Part shown: in pieces, positions 51,281 to 59,834 of the stretch
Position numbering within the stretch: position 1 is the stretch's first letter
Layout of the letters: each line of letters opens with the position of its first letter
NCBI RefSeq assembly: GCF_016862975.1
Contig: NZ_BONZ01000056.1
Span: 62,001 to 126,000 of the forward strand
DNA length: 64,000 nucleotides
Direction of reading: 5' to 3'
DNA from: Rugosimonospora africana
GTDB taxonomy: Bacteria > Actinomycetota > Actinomycetes > Mycobacteriales > Micromonosporaceae
Position numbers and translations under genes: made by a program
Notes under the pieces: model-generated
Database searches by the model: none
Seen by the model: only the letters and a program-made list of their open reading frames with translations
Told to the model about the DNA's origin: nothing

Positions 51281-53962
51281 ATGTCGTACGGCAACGGAAG
51301 CGAAGCCGACTGGCGCTCGTACTCCGACGCGTACAACCCGAGCGACGGGTTGATCGATCCCGGCAGGATCCCGAAGATTCCGATCGACGTGGGCGCCATG
51401 CAGGCCGCCGGCAGCAGGATCAAGTCGGCCGGGATCAAGGTGCACGGTGCTGGAGCTTCCGTCGACCGGACCTGGCAGCAACTCGGTCACTCGTACCGCG
51501 CGCCCGAGACACCGCAGTTGTTGAGCGGCTCGTCGCTGGTCGTACGCAAGGCAGACGGCGTGCAGAGCCGCCTCAACACCATCGGCGACGCGGTCTGGCA
51601 CTTCGCCGCCGAAATGCAGGGGCTCAACGCACAGCTGGACGGCCTGCGCGCCCAGGCGACGACGTTCGTCGCGTGGGCCAGGGCCAGGGGTCCGGCCGCA
51701 TGGCCGGAGGCGAGCTACCAGACCGGCGGACTGGGACACATGCCCGGCCGGGACTACAACGACCTGCTCGCCAAGAAGGTCGCCGGCGTGCTGAGCCACG
51801 TCAGGCAGATCGAGCAGGAGTACGCGGGTCAGATCGGTACCGCCTTCGACACGACGTTCGACCCGCCGCCGGGCAAGCCCCGGCCGTTCCACAGCCGTAC
51901 CGAGGCCGAGGACGCTCACGCGGCGGTTCCGAGCAACTGGCGTGACCTCGACCTGGCGGGCGTCGCGCTCCCCTGGGGCGGCTCGAAGTCCGACGCGGTG
52001 GACCAGTTCGTCGACGGTATCGGCGACAGTGTCCTGAGTACGGTTCTGGCGCTGCCCGGACTTGTCGGTCTCGGCCTCAACCAGTCGGGTCGCTTCGGGT
52101 GGAGCCTGGGGACGCTGAAGAACTCCTGGCTCGGGCTGGGCCGCATGTCGATGGCCACGAATCCCCTCACCTGGGCGGCGCCCTCACAGGCGGCGGCGAA
52201 CTGGAAGACGATGGCCACGGCGTTCAACGGGCTGATCGGCAAGGACGCCAACGGCAACTGGGGACCCAGGGGCGCCGGGCGGCTGGTCGGGAACGTCGGT
52301 GCGCTGCTGATCCCCGGAGCCGATGACCTCGCGGTCGGTGCGATGGCGGACAAGGGCGCCGCCATGGCCGAGCGAGGCGGAATGTGGGGCGCGGCCGGGC
52401 GGGCGATGCAGGCACCGAAGTGGATCACCACCGGTGGCTGGGCCGGCCTGGACGTACGGGCGGTACGCGCGGGCTTCGACGACAGCACCCTGCTCGGGCG
52501 GGCACTGCGAGCGCCCGGCAACGGGTGGCACCTGCCATCGGTACCGGAGGGGGAAGTCGCGACGCGGGCCGGCCATCGGGCCATGCCGCACGTCCCGGGC
52601 CTGGACCGGCAACCGGAGCGGGATTTCGACGCCGACCTGAGCCGGGTCACCGCCGCCCACGCCAGCGCGGCCGACGCCGCGCACGATGCGGCCAGCGCGA
52701 AGCTGACCGCGCACGGCCAGGACGCGGCTCGCCAACGCGACCTGATCTGGGAGAAAGCCAAAGCCGACGCCGCCGGCAAACCGGCCGCGGAACAGACGCG
52801 GATCTTCAAGGACGCCACCCAGCAGATCAAACAGCTGTCGGACCACACGTCACGGATCACCTCGGCCCTCGGTAGGGACAGCGACAACCGCTTCTCGGCC
52901 CTCGACAACCGGTTCTACGACGACCTCGACGCGTTGCGCGGCAACGCGGGCCTGCCGCCGGTCCCGGGTCACCACCCGATCGCGCTGCCGGACGCCGAGC
53001 AGAGCATCCGCGACCGGCTGATGGCCGCGGGCCTGAACGAGCACGCGGCCACCGCGGGTGCGCACGAGCTTCAGGACCTCTCCCGAGCCCAGAAGCCGCT
53101 CGCCGACTGGACCGCGGACCAGAAGGCGCTGCTGGCCAGCTACCTGCGAGACGGTCCACAGGTCACCCCGGACACCGAGCTGTCCAAGGTGCTGGGCCCC
53201 AAGGAGGTGCAGGACTTCCTCGCCAACCACAAGGGCACCGTGGGCGGGTTCGTGACCCAGGATCCGTTCGTGCGGGACGCGGTACGGCCGGTCGACCGGG
53301 TCGACGCGTTGGCCCTGGACTACCACTTCCGGCAGGAGTGGGCCCGGCAGGAATCACTGCGGCAGAAGGCATACTGGCTGACCCACCGCGGGCACGCGCA
53401 GCCGTTCGGGCCGCCGCTGCACGGGTACGGCGAGGTGGTCTTCCGTACCCACCCCGACGACCTGGACCGCTACGTCATCCCGGTCAGCGGCCACACCGAG
53501 AGCGCGCTCAAGGACTCCGGTGCCGACCTCACCGGCGCTCACCTCAAGGTGCACGACGCACCCGCCCCGTACACCGGTGTCGGCCTGACCGGCGGCGGGG
53601 TGCCGGAGTACATCGCTACCGGCGCGCGCATCAGCGACGGCACGATGTACTGGTACCAGCCGACCCGAGACGGCGGCGTCACCCGGTTCGCCCTCGGCAC
53701 GTTCCACGACGGCAAGTGGTACGCCAACCCCGGTGTCGCCGAGGAACACCTGAAGGTCGGCGTAAACGGCCAGCCGGCGTCCGGGCGGTACCCGTGGTCG
53801 ACCACGACCCGCGACGCCTGGTCACAGCTGCCAGAGGGCCTGCGGGAGTGGGTCAGCGGCGACTTCGCCTGGGACCTGGGCACCTCGCAACCCGCGCCCC
53901 CCAACCCGCCACAGCACCACAACGATCCCTTGTCCGACTACACCGAAGTGCCGACCGGCTGA
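51281..53962 (+). CDS. Large type VII secretion candidate substrate
   Basis: 893 residues. The N-terminal ~190 residues are helical and WXG/LXG-like (VDRTWQQLGHSY, VRKADGVQSRLNTIGDAVWHFAAEMQGLNAQLDGLRAQ). A mildly hydrophobic stretch follows (GIGDSVLSTVLALPGLVGLGL), then long coiled helices (FDADLSRVTAAHASAADAAHDAA, to about 560), and a C-terminal domain of about 220 residues with no recognised motif. Position between the ESAT-6-like genes and EccC, with a secretion-type N-terminus, makes an exported effector likely; a toxin activity cannot be shown. No immunity gene follows directly. ATG 51281 has GGGGAAGG upstream. Confidence 0.65.
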   Translation: MSYGNGSEADWRSYSDAYNPSDGLIDPGRIPKIPIDVGAMQAAGSRIKSAGIKVHGAGASVDRTWQQLGHSYRAPETPQLLSGSSLVVRKADGVQSRLNTIGDAVWHFAAEMQGLNAQLDGLRAQATTFVAWARARGPAAWPEASYQTGGLGHMPGRDYNDLLAKKVAGVLSHVRQIEQEYAGQIGTAFDTTFDPPPGKPRPFHSRTEAEDAHAAVPSNWRDLDLAGVALPWGGSKSDAVDQFVDGIGDSVLSTVLALPGLVGLGLNQSGRFGWSLGTLKNSWLGLGRMSMATNPLTWAAPSQAAANWKTMATAFNGLIGKDANGNWGPRGAGRLVGNVGALLIPGADDLAVGAMADKGAAMAERGGMWGAAGRAMQAPKWITTGGWAGLDVRAVRAGFDDSTLLGRALRAPGNGWHLPSVPEGEVATRAGHRAMPHVPGLDRQPERDFDADLSRVTAAHASAADAAHDAASAKLTAHGQDAARQRDLIWEKAKADAAGKPAAEQTRIFKDATQQIKQLSDHTSRITSALGRDSDNRFSALDNRFYDDLDALRGNAGLPPVPGHHPIALPDAEQSIRDRLMAAGLNEHAATAGAHELQDLSRAQKPLADWTADQKALLASYLRDGPQVTPDTELSKVLGPKEVQDFLANHKGTVGGFVTQDPFVRDAVRPVDRVDALALDYHFRQEWARQESLRQKAYWLTHRGHAQPFGPPLHGYGEVVFRTHPDDLDRYVIPVSGHTESALKDSGADLTGAHLKVHDAPAPYTGVGLTGGGVPEYIATGARISDGTMYWYQPTRDGGVTRFALGTFHDGKWYANPGVAEEHLKVGVNGQPASGRYPWSTTTRDAWSQLPEGLREWVSGDFAWDLGTSQPAPPNPPQHHNDPLSDYTEVPTG

Positions 53963-53965
53963 CGT

Positions 53966-56900
53966 ATGGCGACAAGTGTGGTCCATCGGCCGGCGCGCGC
54001 GATCCGCCCGCCGGCCGATCCGTCGCCTCGCGCGGTCGAGGCGCCGCCGACCCTGCCCGAGGGCAAGGCGGCGTCGAGCCTCATGATGATGCTGCCGGCG
54101 GTCGGCGTCACCGGGTCCATGTCGATGATGCTGTTCACCCGCGGCAGCGGGTTCGTGCTCATCGGCGCGCTGGTCCTGGTGCTCGCGCTCGCCGCCGGCG
54201 CCATGCTGATGCTGTCCCAGCGCGGGCAGGCGCTGCGCAAGCGGCGCCAGCAGCGCGAGCGATACCTCGACTATCTTCAGGAACTGCGCGAGGAACTGGC
54301 CGAGCGGGAGAAGACCGAGCGGGCGCAGGCGCGGCTGCTCAACCCGTCCGCCGAGGCGCTGGTGGAACTGGTCCGCGATCCGGCGCGGCTGTGGGAGCGG
54401 CGCCGCCTCGACCGGGATTTCCTGGCGGTACGGGTCGGTGTGGGTACGATGCCGGCGCAGGCGCTCGACCTGCCCGATCAGGGTACGGCGCTGAACCCGA
54501 CCGACCCGTTCATGCTCGCCGAGGCGCGTGCCGTGCTGCGCCGGTTCCGCCACGCACCGGGCATGCCGCTGGTCGTACCGCTGGACCGTGCCGGCGACGT
54601 GAGCATCGTCGGCCCCCGCGACGCGGTGCTGGCCACCGCGCAGGCCATCATCACGCAGGCCGCGGCCTGCCACGCCCCGGAGGATCTGGCGCTGGCCGTG
54701 GCGCACTCCGCCGACCGCGAGCCCGACTGGCGCTGGGTCAAGTGGCTGCCTCACGTGCTGGACGCGGATACCCGGGACAGGCCGGCACCGGTACGGCGGA
54801 TCGCGTCGAGCGTGGACTCGCTGCGCATGCTGCTGCACGGCGAGCTGAGCAACCGGGCCGCGTACGCCACCGAACTGCGCCGCGGAGTCTCCGACCGGCG
54901 CGGCATCGCCCTGCTGCACCGGCTGCTCGTCGTGCACGACACGTACGGCGGGGTGGCCAGCGGGTTGAACCTGGCCGACCTGGACGTATCCGCCGCCGAC
55001 CTCGGCGTCTCCGTGCTCCACCTGGTGGCCGACCGCCTCCAGGAGCCGGACGACGTGGCGGTGCGCATCACGGTCGGCGGCCGGGACATCACGGTCGAGG
55101 ACCTGCGCGGGGCTGCGACTGTCTACTCGGGACAGATCGATCCGGTCAGCCCCGGCCTGGCCGAGGGGCTGGCCCGGACGCTCTCGCCGCTGCGCCTGTC
55201 CCCGGAGTCGATCGAGGAGACGCCGCACGCCGGTGCGGTCGACGTGCCGACGCTGCTCGGCATCGACGAGCCGACCGCGTTGGACACCCGGCGGCTGTGG
55301 GCCGATCGCGGCGCACGGGCGTTCCTGCGCACGCCGATCGGGCTGGACGACGCCGGGGCCCCGCTGTATCTCGACCTCAAGGAGTCGGCCGACCTCGGGA
55401 TGGGGCCGCACGGGCTGTGCGTGGGAGCGACCGGTTCGGGGAAGAGCGAGCTGCTGCGTACCCTCGTGCTCTCACTCGCCGCGACGCACCCGCCGGAGCA
55501 GTTGGCGATGGCGCTCATCGACTACAAGGGTGGCGCCACCTTCGCGCCGTTCGAGGATCTGCCGCATGTGGCCGGCGTCATCACCAACCTGGAAGATGAC
55601 GCCGGGCTCATCGAGCGCGCGTACGCCAGCCTCGACGGCGAGGTGAAGCGGCGGCAGCAGGTGCTGCGTGAGGCCGGCCACGTCGCGAAGATCGCGGACT
55701 ACGCGGTGCTGCGCGAGCAGCGGCCGGAGCTGGCGCCTCTGCCGTACCTGTTGGTCATCATCGACGAGTTCGGTGAGCTGCTCACCGCCCGGCCAGACTT
55801 CATCGAGCTGTTCCTGACGATCGGCCGGATCGGACGCAGCATCGGGGTCCATCTGCTGCTGTCCAGCCAGCGCATCGAGGGCGGCAAGCTCAAGGGCCTG
55901 GACGCGTACCTGTCGTACCGGCTGGGCCTGCGCACGTTCTCCGAGGCGGAAAGCCGTACCGTGCTGGAGACGCCGGACGCGTTCCACCTGCCGCCGTTGC
56001 CCGGCTTCGGCTACCTCAAGGTGGACACCACCATCTACCAGCGGTTCAAGGCGGCGTACGTGTCCGGACGGCTGCGCGCTCCGGAGGACCGGGCGTCCGC
56101 GGCCGAGGCGGACAATCAGCCCCTGGTGGCGCCGTACGAGCAGTACAACGCGCCGGCCACCGCGCCGGAGGACACCTCGGTGATGGCGGAGCGGGTGGTC
56201 GGCGAGACGCTGCTCAGCGTCATGGTGGGTCAGCTGGCCGCGGCCGCGTCCCGGGTACACCAGATCTGGCTGCCCCCGATCCCGGTGGCGTTGACCCTCG
56301 ACCAGGTCGCCGGGCCGGCCGACCTGCGTGCCGGCGGGTACCGCCTGCAGCTCGCGCCGGGCGCCATGCGGGTACCCCTCGGGCTCATCGACGACCCGGC
56401 CCGGCAGCGCCAGGGACCGTGGGTGCTCGACCTCACCGAGGCCGGCGGGCACCTGGCAATCATCGGTGGCCCGCAGTCCGGCAAGACGACCCTGCTGCGT
56501 ACCCTCGTCGCCTCGCTCGCTCTCACCCACACGCCGCACGACGTCGCGGTGTACGGCATCGACCTGGTCGGTTCGGGGCTGACCGCGCTGGCCGGCTTCC
56601 CGCACGTTGGCGGGGTGGCCGGACGGACCGACCGGGAACGGATCCGCCGCACCATCGAAGAGGTGCGGATGATGCTCGAACACCGTGAGCACCTGTGCCG
56701 GCAGGCCGGTGTCGACTCGGTCGAGCAACTGCGCGCCGCGCACCGCGAAGGGGAGCTGTCCGGCCTGGCCAGCGCCGACGTGGTTCTGGTCATCGACGGG
56801 TTCGGCGCGGTACGCAGCGACTTCGAGGACCTCGAGCCGTTGCTGGCGGACATCCTCCAGCGTGGCGGCGGGTTCGGCGTACACGTGGTCGCGTCGATGC

Positions 56901-58027
56901 TGCGCTGGAACGACGTACGGATCGCGTTGCAGGCGACCTTCGGCAGCCGGGTGGAACTGCGGCTCGGTGACCCGACCGACTCGTCGATCGGGCGACGGCT
57001 GGCCGAGACCATCCGCGCCGACCGACCCGGCCGGGCGCTGACCACGGCCCAGCTCTTCGCCCAGGTGGCGCTGCCCCGTACCGACGGGCAGGCTACGCCG
57101 GCCGATTCCGGCGAGGCGCTGGTGAAGCTCGCCGCGTCGGTGCGCAACGCCTGGCCCGGAGAGCCCGCCCCGCCGATCCGCGTGCTGCCGCACCAGATTC
57201 CGGCGACGTCGCTGTTCAACCAGTTCAACCAGCCGGGCGTGCTGCCGATCGCGGTGGACGAGATCGCACTCCGGCCGGTGCTGCTCGACCTGTTCCGCGT
57301 CGACCAGCACCTGATCGTGCTCGGCGACACCGGCTGCGGCAAGTCGAACCTGCTGCGGATGATCGCCCGGGGGCTGTCCGAGCGGCACTCCGCCGAGGAG
57401 GTCGTCTTCGCGGTGATGGACCCGCGCGGCATTCTCAAACAGCTGGCGCCGCAGGAGTTCGTCGGCGGCTACGCGAGCAACGTCAAGGCGTGCACGGCGC
57501 TCGCCGCAGGTGTGGCCAAGGAACTGGTCCGGAGGATTCCCGAGGAGCCGAGCGCGGCGATCGGCGCGACACCGGCGGGTACGGTCGCGACGGGCTCGGA
57601 TCCGGTCGACTCCGGCCCAGTGCCGGCAGCGGACGCGGTACCCGCGCCGGGTGGCAACCCGCCGCACGTAGTCGTGCTCATCGACGACTACGACATGATG
57701 ACGGCCGGCGGGTCGCATCCGCTGGAGCCGCTGCTGCCGTTCGTGCCGTCGGCCCGCGACATCGGCCTGCACATCGTGGTGACCCGCCGGGTGGCCGGAG
57801 CCTCGCGCGGCCTCTACGAGCCGTTCCTGCTGGCGCTGCGGGAGAGCGGAGCGTCGGGTCTGGTGCTGACCGGCGACCGCGAGGAGGGCCAGCTGTTCCC
57901 CGGCGTGTACGCCCAGCCGCTGCCGCCGGGCCGGGGCCGGTGGGTGCGCCGGGGCGAACCGGTACGCCTGGTGCAGACGGGCCTGGACCCGGCGACGCCG
58001 GGCGATCGGAGCGAGGCGGGCCGATGA
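53966..58027 (+). CDS. eccC: Type VII secretion ATPase EccC (FtsK/SpoIIIE)
   Basis: 1353 residues. Two N-terminal membrane helices (about 35-85), a DUF domain, then three ATPase domains. Walker A lysines are Lys493 (GATGSGKS), Lys840 (GGPQSGKTT) and Lys1126 (GDTGCGKS). Walker B is LLVIIDEFGEL in domain 1, VLVIDGFGAV in domain 2 and VVLIDDYDMM in domain 3, so only domain 1 keeps the Asp-Glu pair, in keeping with EccC where domain 1 is the active engine. It powers and recognises secretion substrates. It starts 4 bases after the previous gene's stop and overlaps the next gene by ATGA. Confidence 0.93.
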   Translation: MATSVVHRPARAIRPPADPSPRAVEAPPTLPEGKAASSLMMMLPAVGVTGSMSMMLFTRGSGFVLIGALVLVLALAAGAMLMLSQRGQALRKRRQQRERYLDYLQELREELAEREKTERAQARLLNPSAEALVELVRDPARLWERRRLDRDFLAVRVGVGTMPAQALDLPDQGTALNPTDPFMLAEARAVLRRFRHAPGMPLVVPLDRAGDVSIVGPRDAVLATAQAIITQAAACHAPEDLALAVAHSADREPDWRWVKWLPHVLDADTRDRPAPVRRIASSVDSLRMLLHGELSNRAAYATELRRGVSDRRGIALLHRLLVVHDTYGGVASGLNLADLDVSAADLGVSVLHLVADRLQEPDDVAVRITVGGRDITVEDLRGAATVYSGQIDPVSPGLAEGLARTLSPLRLSPESIEETPHAGAVDVPTLLGIDEPTALDTRRLWADRGARAFLRTPIGLDDAGAPLYLDLKESADLGMGPHGLCVGATGSGKSELLRTLVLSLAATHPPEQLAMALIDYKGGATFAPFEDLPHVAGVITNLEDDAGLIERAYASLDGEVKRRQQVLREAGHVAKIADYAVLREQRPELAPLPYLLVIIDEFGELLTARPDFIELFLTIGRIGRSIGVHLLLSSQRIEGGKLKGLDAYLSYRLGLRTFSEAESRTVLETPDAFHLPPLPGFGYLKVDTTIYQRFKAAYVSGRLRAPEDRASAAEADNQPLVAPYEQYNAPATAPEDTSVMAERVVGETLLSVMVGQLAAAASRVHQIWLPPIPVALTLDQVAGPADLRAGGYRLQLAPGAMRVPLGLIDDPARQRQGPWVLDLTEAGGHLAIIGGPQSGKTTLLRTLVASLALTHTPHDVAVYGIDLVGSGLTALAGFPHVGGVAGRTDRERIRRTIEEVRMMLEHREHLCRQAGVDSVEQLRAAHREGELSGLASADVVLVIDGFGAVRSDFEDLEPLLADILQRGGGFGVHVVASMLRWNDVRIALQATFGSRVELRLGDPTDSSIGRRLAETIRADRPGRALTTAQLFAQVALPRTDGQATPADSGEALVKLAASVRNAWPGEPAPPIRVLPHQIPATSLFNQFNQPGVLPIAVDEIALRPVLLDLFRVDQHLIVLGDTGCGKSNLLRMIARGLSERHSAEEVVFAVMDPRGILKQLAPQEFVGGYASNVKACTALAAGVAKELVRRIPEEPSAAIGATPAGTVATGSDPVDSGPVPAADAVPAPGGNPPHVVVLIDDYDMMTAGGSHPLEPLLPFVPSARDIGLHIVVTRRVAGASRGLYEPFLLALRESGASGLVLTGDREEGQLFPGVYAQPLPPGRGRWVRRGEPVRLVQTGLDPATPGDRSEAGR

Positions 58028-58440
58028 GCCAGGATCTGGTGGTGCTGACACCGGGGCAGCCGGACGTGTCCGCGTTGCTGGCCGGGATGGCCGCGGCTGG
58101 CGAGGAACTGTTGGTGCTGGAGGTCGCAGACGGTCCGGTGATCCAGCTCTGCGACGCACCCGACGGTGAGACGCTCCGGCCGTTGCTGACCATCGAGGTA
58201 CCGGTGATGGTCGCTGTGCCCGGCGAAGTCCGGCGGCTGCTCGGCGACGAGGTCGCCGACCGGGTACCGACGCCGGTGTGGTGGGTGGAAGTGCGGGCCG
58301 CGGGGGAGCCCGATTCCGCCATCCACTTCGGGTGGCGCTTCGCGGACGCGGTCGTCGGCAGGCTCGGCGGCCTCGTCTGGTCGGCGTCCGCGCGGCCGGC
58401 CGGCTCGACCGGGGTCGCCCGGGACGGTGCGTCGAGCTGA
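58024..58440 (+). CDS. Hypothetical protein coupled to EccC
   Basis: 138 residues. Overlaps the EccC stop (ATGA). Opens DLVVLTPGQPDVSALLAGMAAAGEELLVLEVADGPVIQLCDAPDGETLRPLLTIEVPVMVAVPGEVRRLLGDE and a Trp-rich block (TPVWWVEVRA). Soluble, no known family. The coupling implies a type VII accessory role, such as a substrate-specific chaperone. Confidence 0.65.
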   Translation: MSQDLVVLTPGQPDVSALLAGMAAAGEELLVLEVADGPVIQLCDAPDGETLRPLLTIEVPVMVAVPGEVRRLLGDEVADRVPTPVWWVEVRAAGEPDSAIHFGWRFADAVVGRLGGLVWSASARPAGSTGVARDGASS

Positions 58441-58455
58441 TGGTGGGTTGAGGCG

Positions 58456-59133
58456 ATGAACGACGACAATCCGCCGGTACCGGCAGGTGCGGTGAGCCAG
58501 GCCGACCTGACCGGGCGGCTGCGCGCACTCTGGACGTGGGCCGGCCAACCGTCCGAGGCGGCGCTGCGCTCACTGATCCGGATGCGCCGCACGGCGAGCG
58601 GATTCGTGGTGGAGGGTGTGCCGTCCGGCACGATGGAACGATTACTGGCCGGGGACGAGTCCGCCTGGGAATCGGTGGAGCCGTTCGTGGCCAGCTGCCT
58701 GCGGGTGGGCAGCCAGTCGCGGGAGCGCATCGACCAGGATCTGGCGGCCTGGCGCGAGGCGTGGCAGAGGATCGTGCCGCCCCGGCCGGCCGGCTCCTTC
58801 GCCGATCCGGTACCGGCGGGCACGGTACGGCGCCTGCTGTCGCGGGTACGGTCGCTGGCCGGCACCTCGCCGTCGGGTACCCCGGCGGGCGACCCGTACC
58901 TCGACCCGAGAACGCGGCGCACCACCGGCCGTCCGCCGTCGATGCCGGCGCTCCGGCCCGCGCTGGTCGCCGCGACCGCGGTGGCCGTGCTGTTCACGGC
59001 GGGAGCGTGGGCCATCGTCGACTCCGCCGACCCACGTGTCGGTCCGCACCCGGTTCCGTCGGTCAGCCGGTCCGGCGTGCCGGTGAGCGCGTCCCCGACC
59101 TCGTCGCCGAGCCCGCGACCGTCCGCGAAGTAA
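58456..59133 (+). CDS. Type VII locus membrane protein with Ser/Pro-rich tail
   Basis: 225 residues: a soluble helical N-terminal part (SEAALRSLIRMRRTASGFVVEGVPSGTMERLLAGDESAWESVEPFVASCLR), one membrane helix at about 172-192 (LRPALVAATAVAVLFTAGAWAIV) and a Ser/Pro-rich C-terminus ending PSAK. 15 bases after the previous gene, so probably the last gene of the rightward operon. Function unknown. Confidence 0.65.
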   Translation: MNDDNPPVPAGAVSQADLTGRLRALWTWAGQPSEAALRSLIRMRRTASGFVVEGVPSGTMERLLAGDESAWESVEPFVASCLRVGSQSRERIDQDLAAWREAWQRIVPPRPAGSFADPVPAGTVRRLLSRVRSLAGTSPSGTPAGDPYLDPRTRRTTGRPPSMPALRPALVAATAVAVLFTAGAWAIVDSADPRVGPHPVPSVSRSGVPVSASPTSSPSPRPSAK

Positions 59134-59162
59134 GGCACCCGGCGGGGTGGGGGAGCAGCCGG

Positions 59163-59834
59163 TCAGCGGTCGACCCGGCCCGGCGTGACCAGCCCGGTCT
59201 CGTAGGCGACCACCACCGCCTGCGCCCGGCTGGCCAGGTTGAGCTTGGTCATCGCGCGGTTGACGTGGGTCTTCACCGTGGCCTCGCTGAGCACGAGCCG
59301 GCCAGCGATCTCAAGGTTCGACAACCCCTCGGCGACCAGGCGCATGACCTCGACCTCGCGGGCGGTCAGGCTCCGCAGGTCCGGCGGCGGGCCGGGGGTG
59401 TTGTCGCGCCGGTCGGAGTATGCCTCGATCAGGCGCCGGGTGACCGTCGGCGCGAACAGCGTCTCGCCCGACGCGACCGTGTGGATGGCCGCGAGCAGCC
59501 GGTGCGGTGGGGTGTCCTTGAGCAGGAAGCCGCAGGCCCCGGCGCGCAACGCGGAGAACACGTACTCGTCCAGGTCGAACGTGGTCAGGATGAGGACCCG
59601 GGGACGGTGCGGACGGCTGTCGGCGAGGATCTGCTGGGTCGCCTCGACCCCGTTGAGGCCGGGCATCCGGATGTCCATCAGTACGACGTCGGGTCGGTGC
59701 GTCGCGGCCAGCGTGACCGCTTCCAGCCCGTCGGCGGCCTCGGCGACCACCTCCAGCCCGGGCGCGGCGTGAATCAGGGCGGACAGGCCGGCCCGGATCA
59801 AGACCTGATCGTCCACCACGAGCACGCTCGTCAT
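59163..59834 (-). CDS. Two-component response regulator, NarL/LuxR type
   Basis: 223 residues. Receiver domain with acidic pocket Asp8/Asp9, phospho-acceptor Asp54 (LMDIRMPG), Thr85 and Lys106 (LLKDTP). C-terminal LuxR HTH (LTAREVEVMRLVAEGLSNLEIAGRLVLSEATVKTHVNRAMTKLNLASRAQAV). Overlaps the histidine kinase gene by 4 bases (59831-59834), so they are coupled. Target genes unknown; the type VII locus is convergent to it. Confidence 0.93.
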   Translation of the reverse strand: MTSVLVVDDQVLIRAGLSALIHAAPGLEVVAEAADGLEAVTLAATHRPDVVLMDIRMPGLNGVEATQQILADSRPHRPRVLILTTFDLDEYVFSALRAGACGFLLKDTPPHRLLAAIHTVASGETLFAPTVTRRLIEAYSDRRDNTPGPPPDLRSLTAREVEVMRLVAEGLSNLEIAGRLVLSEATVKTHVNRAMTKLNLASRAQAVVVAYETGLVTPGRVDR

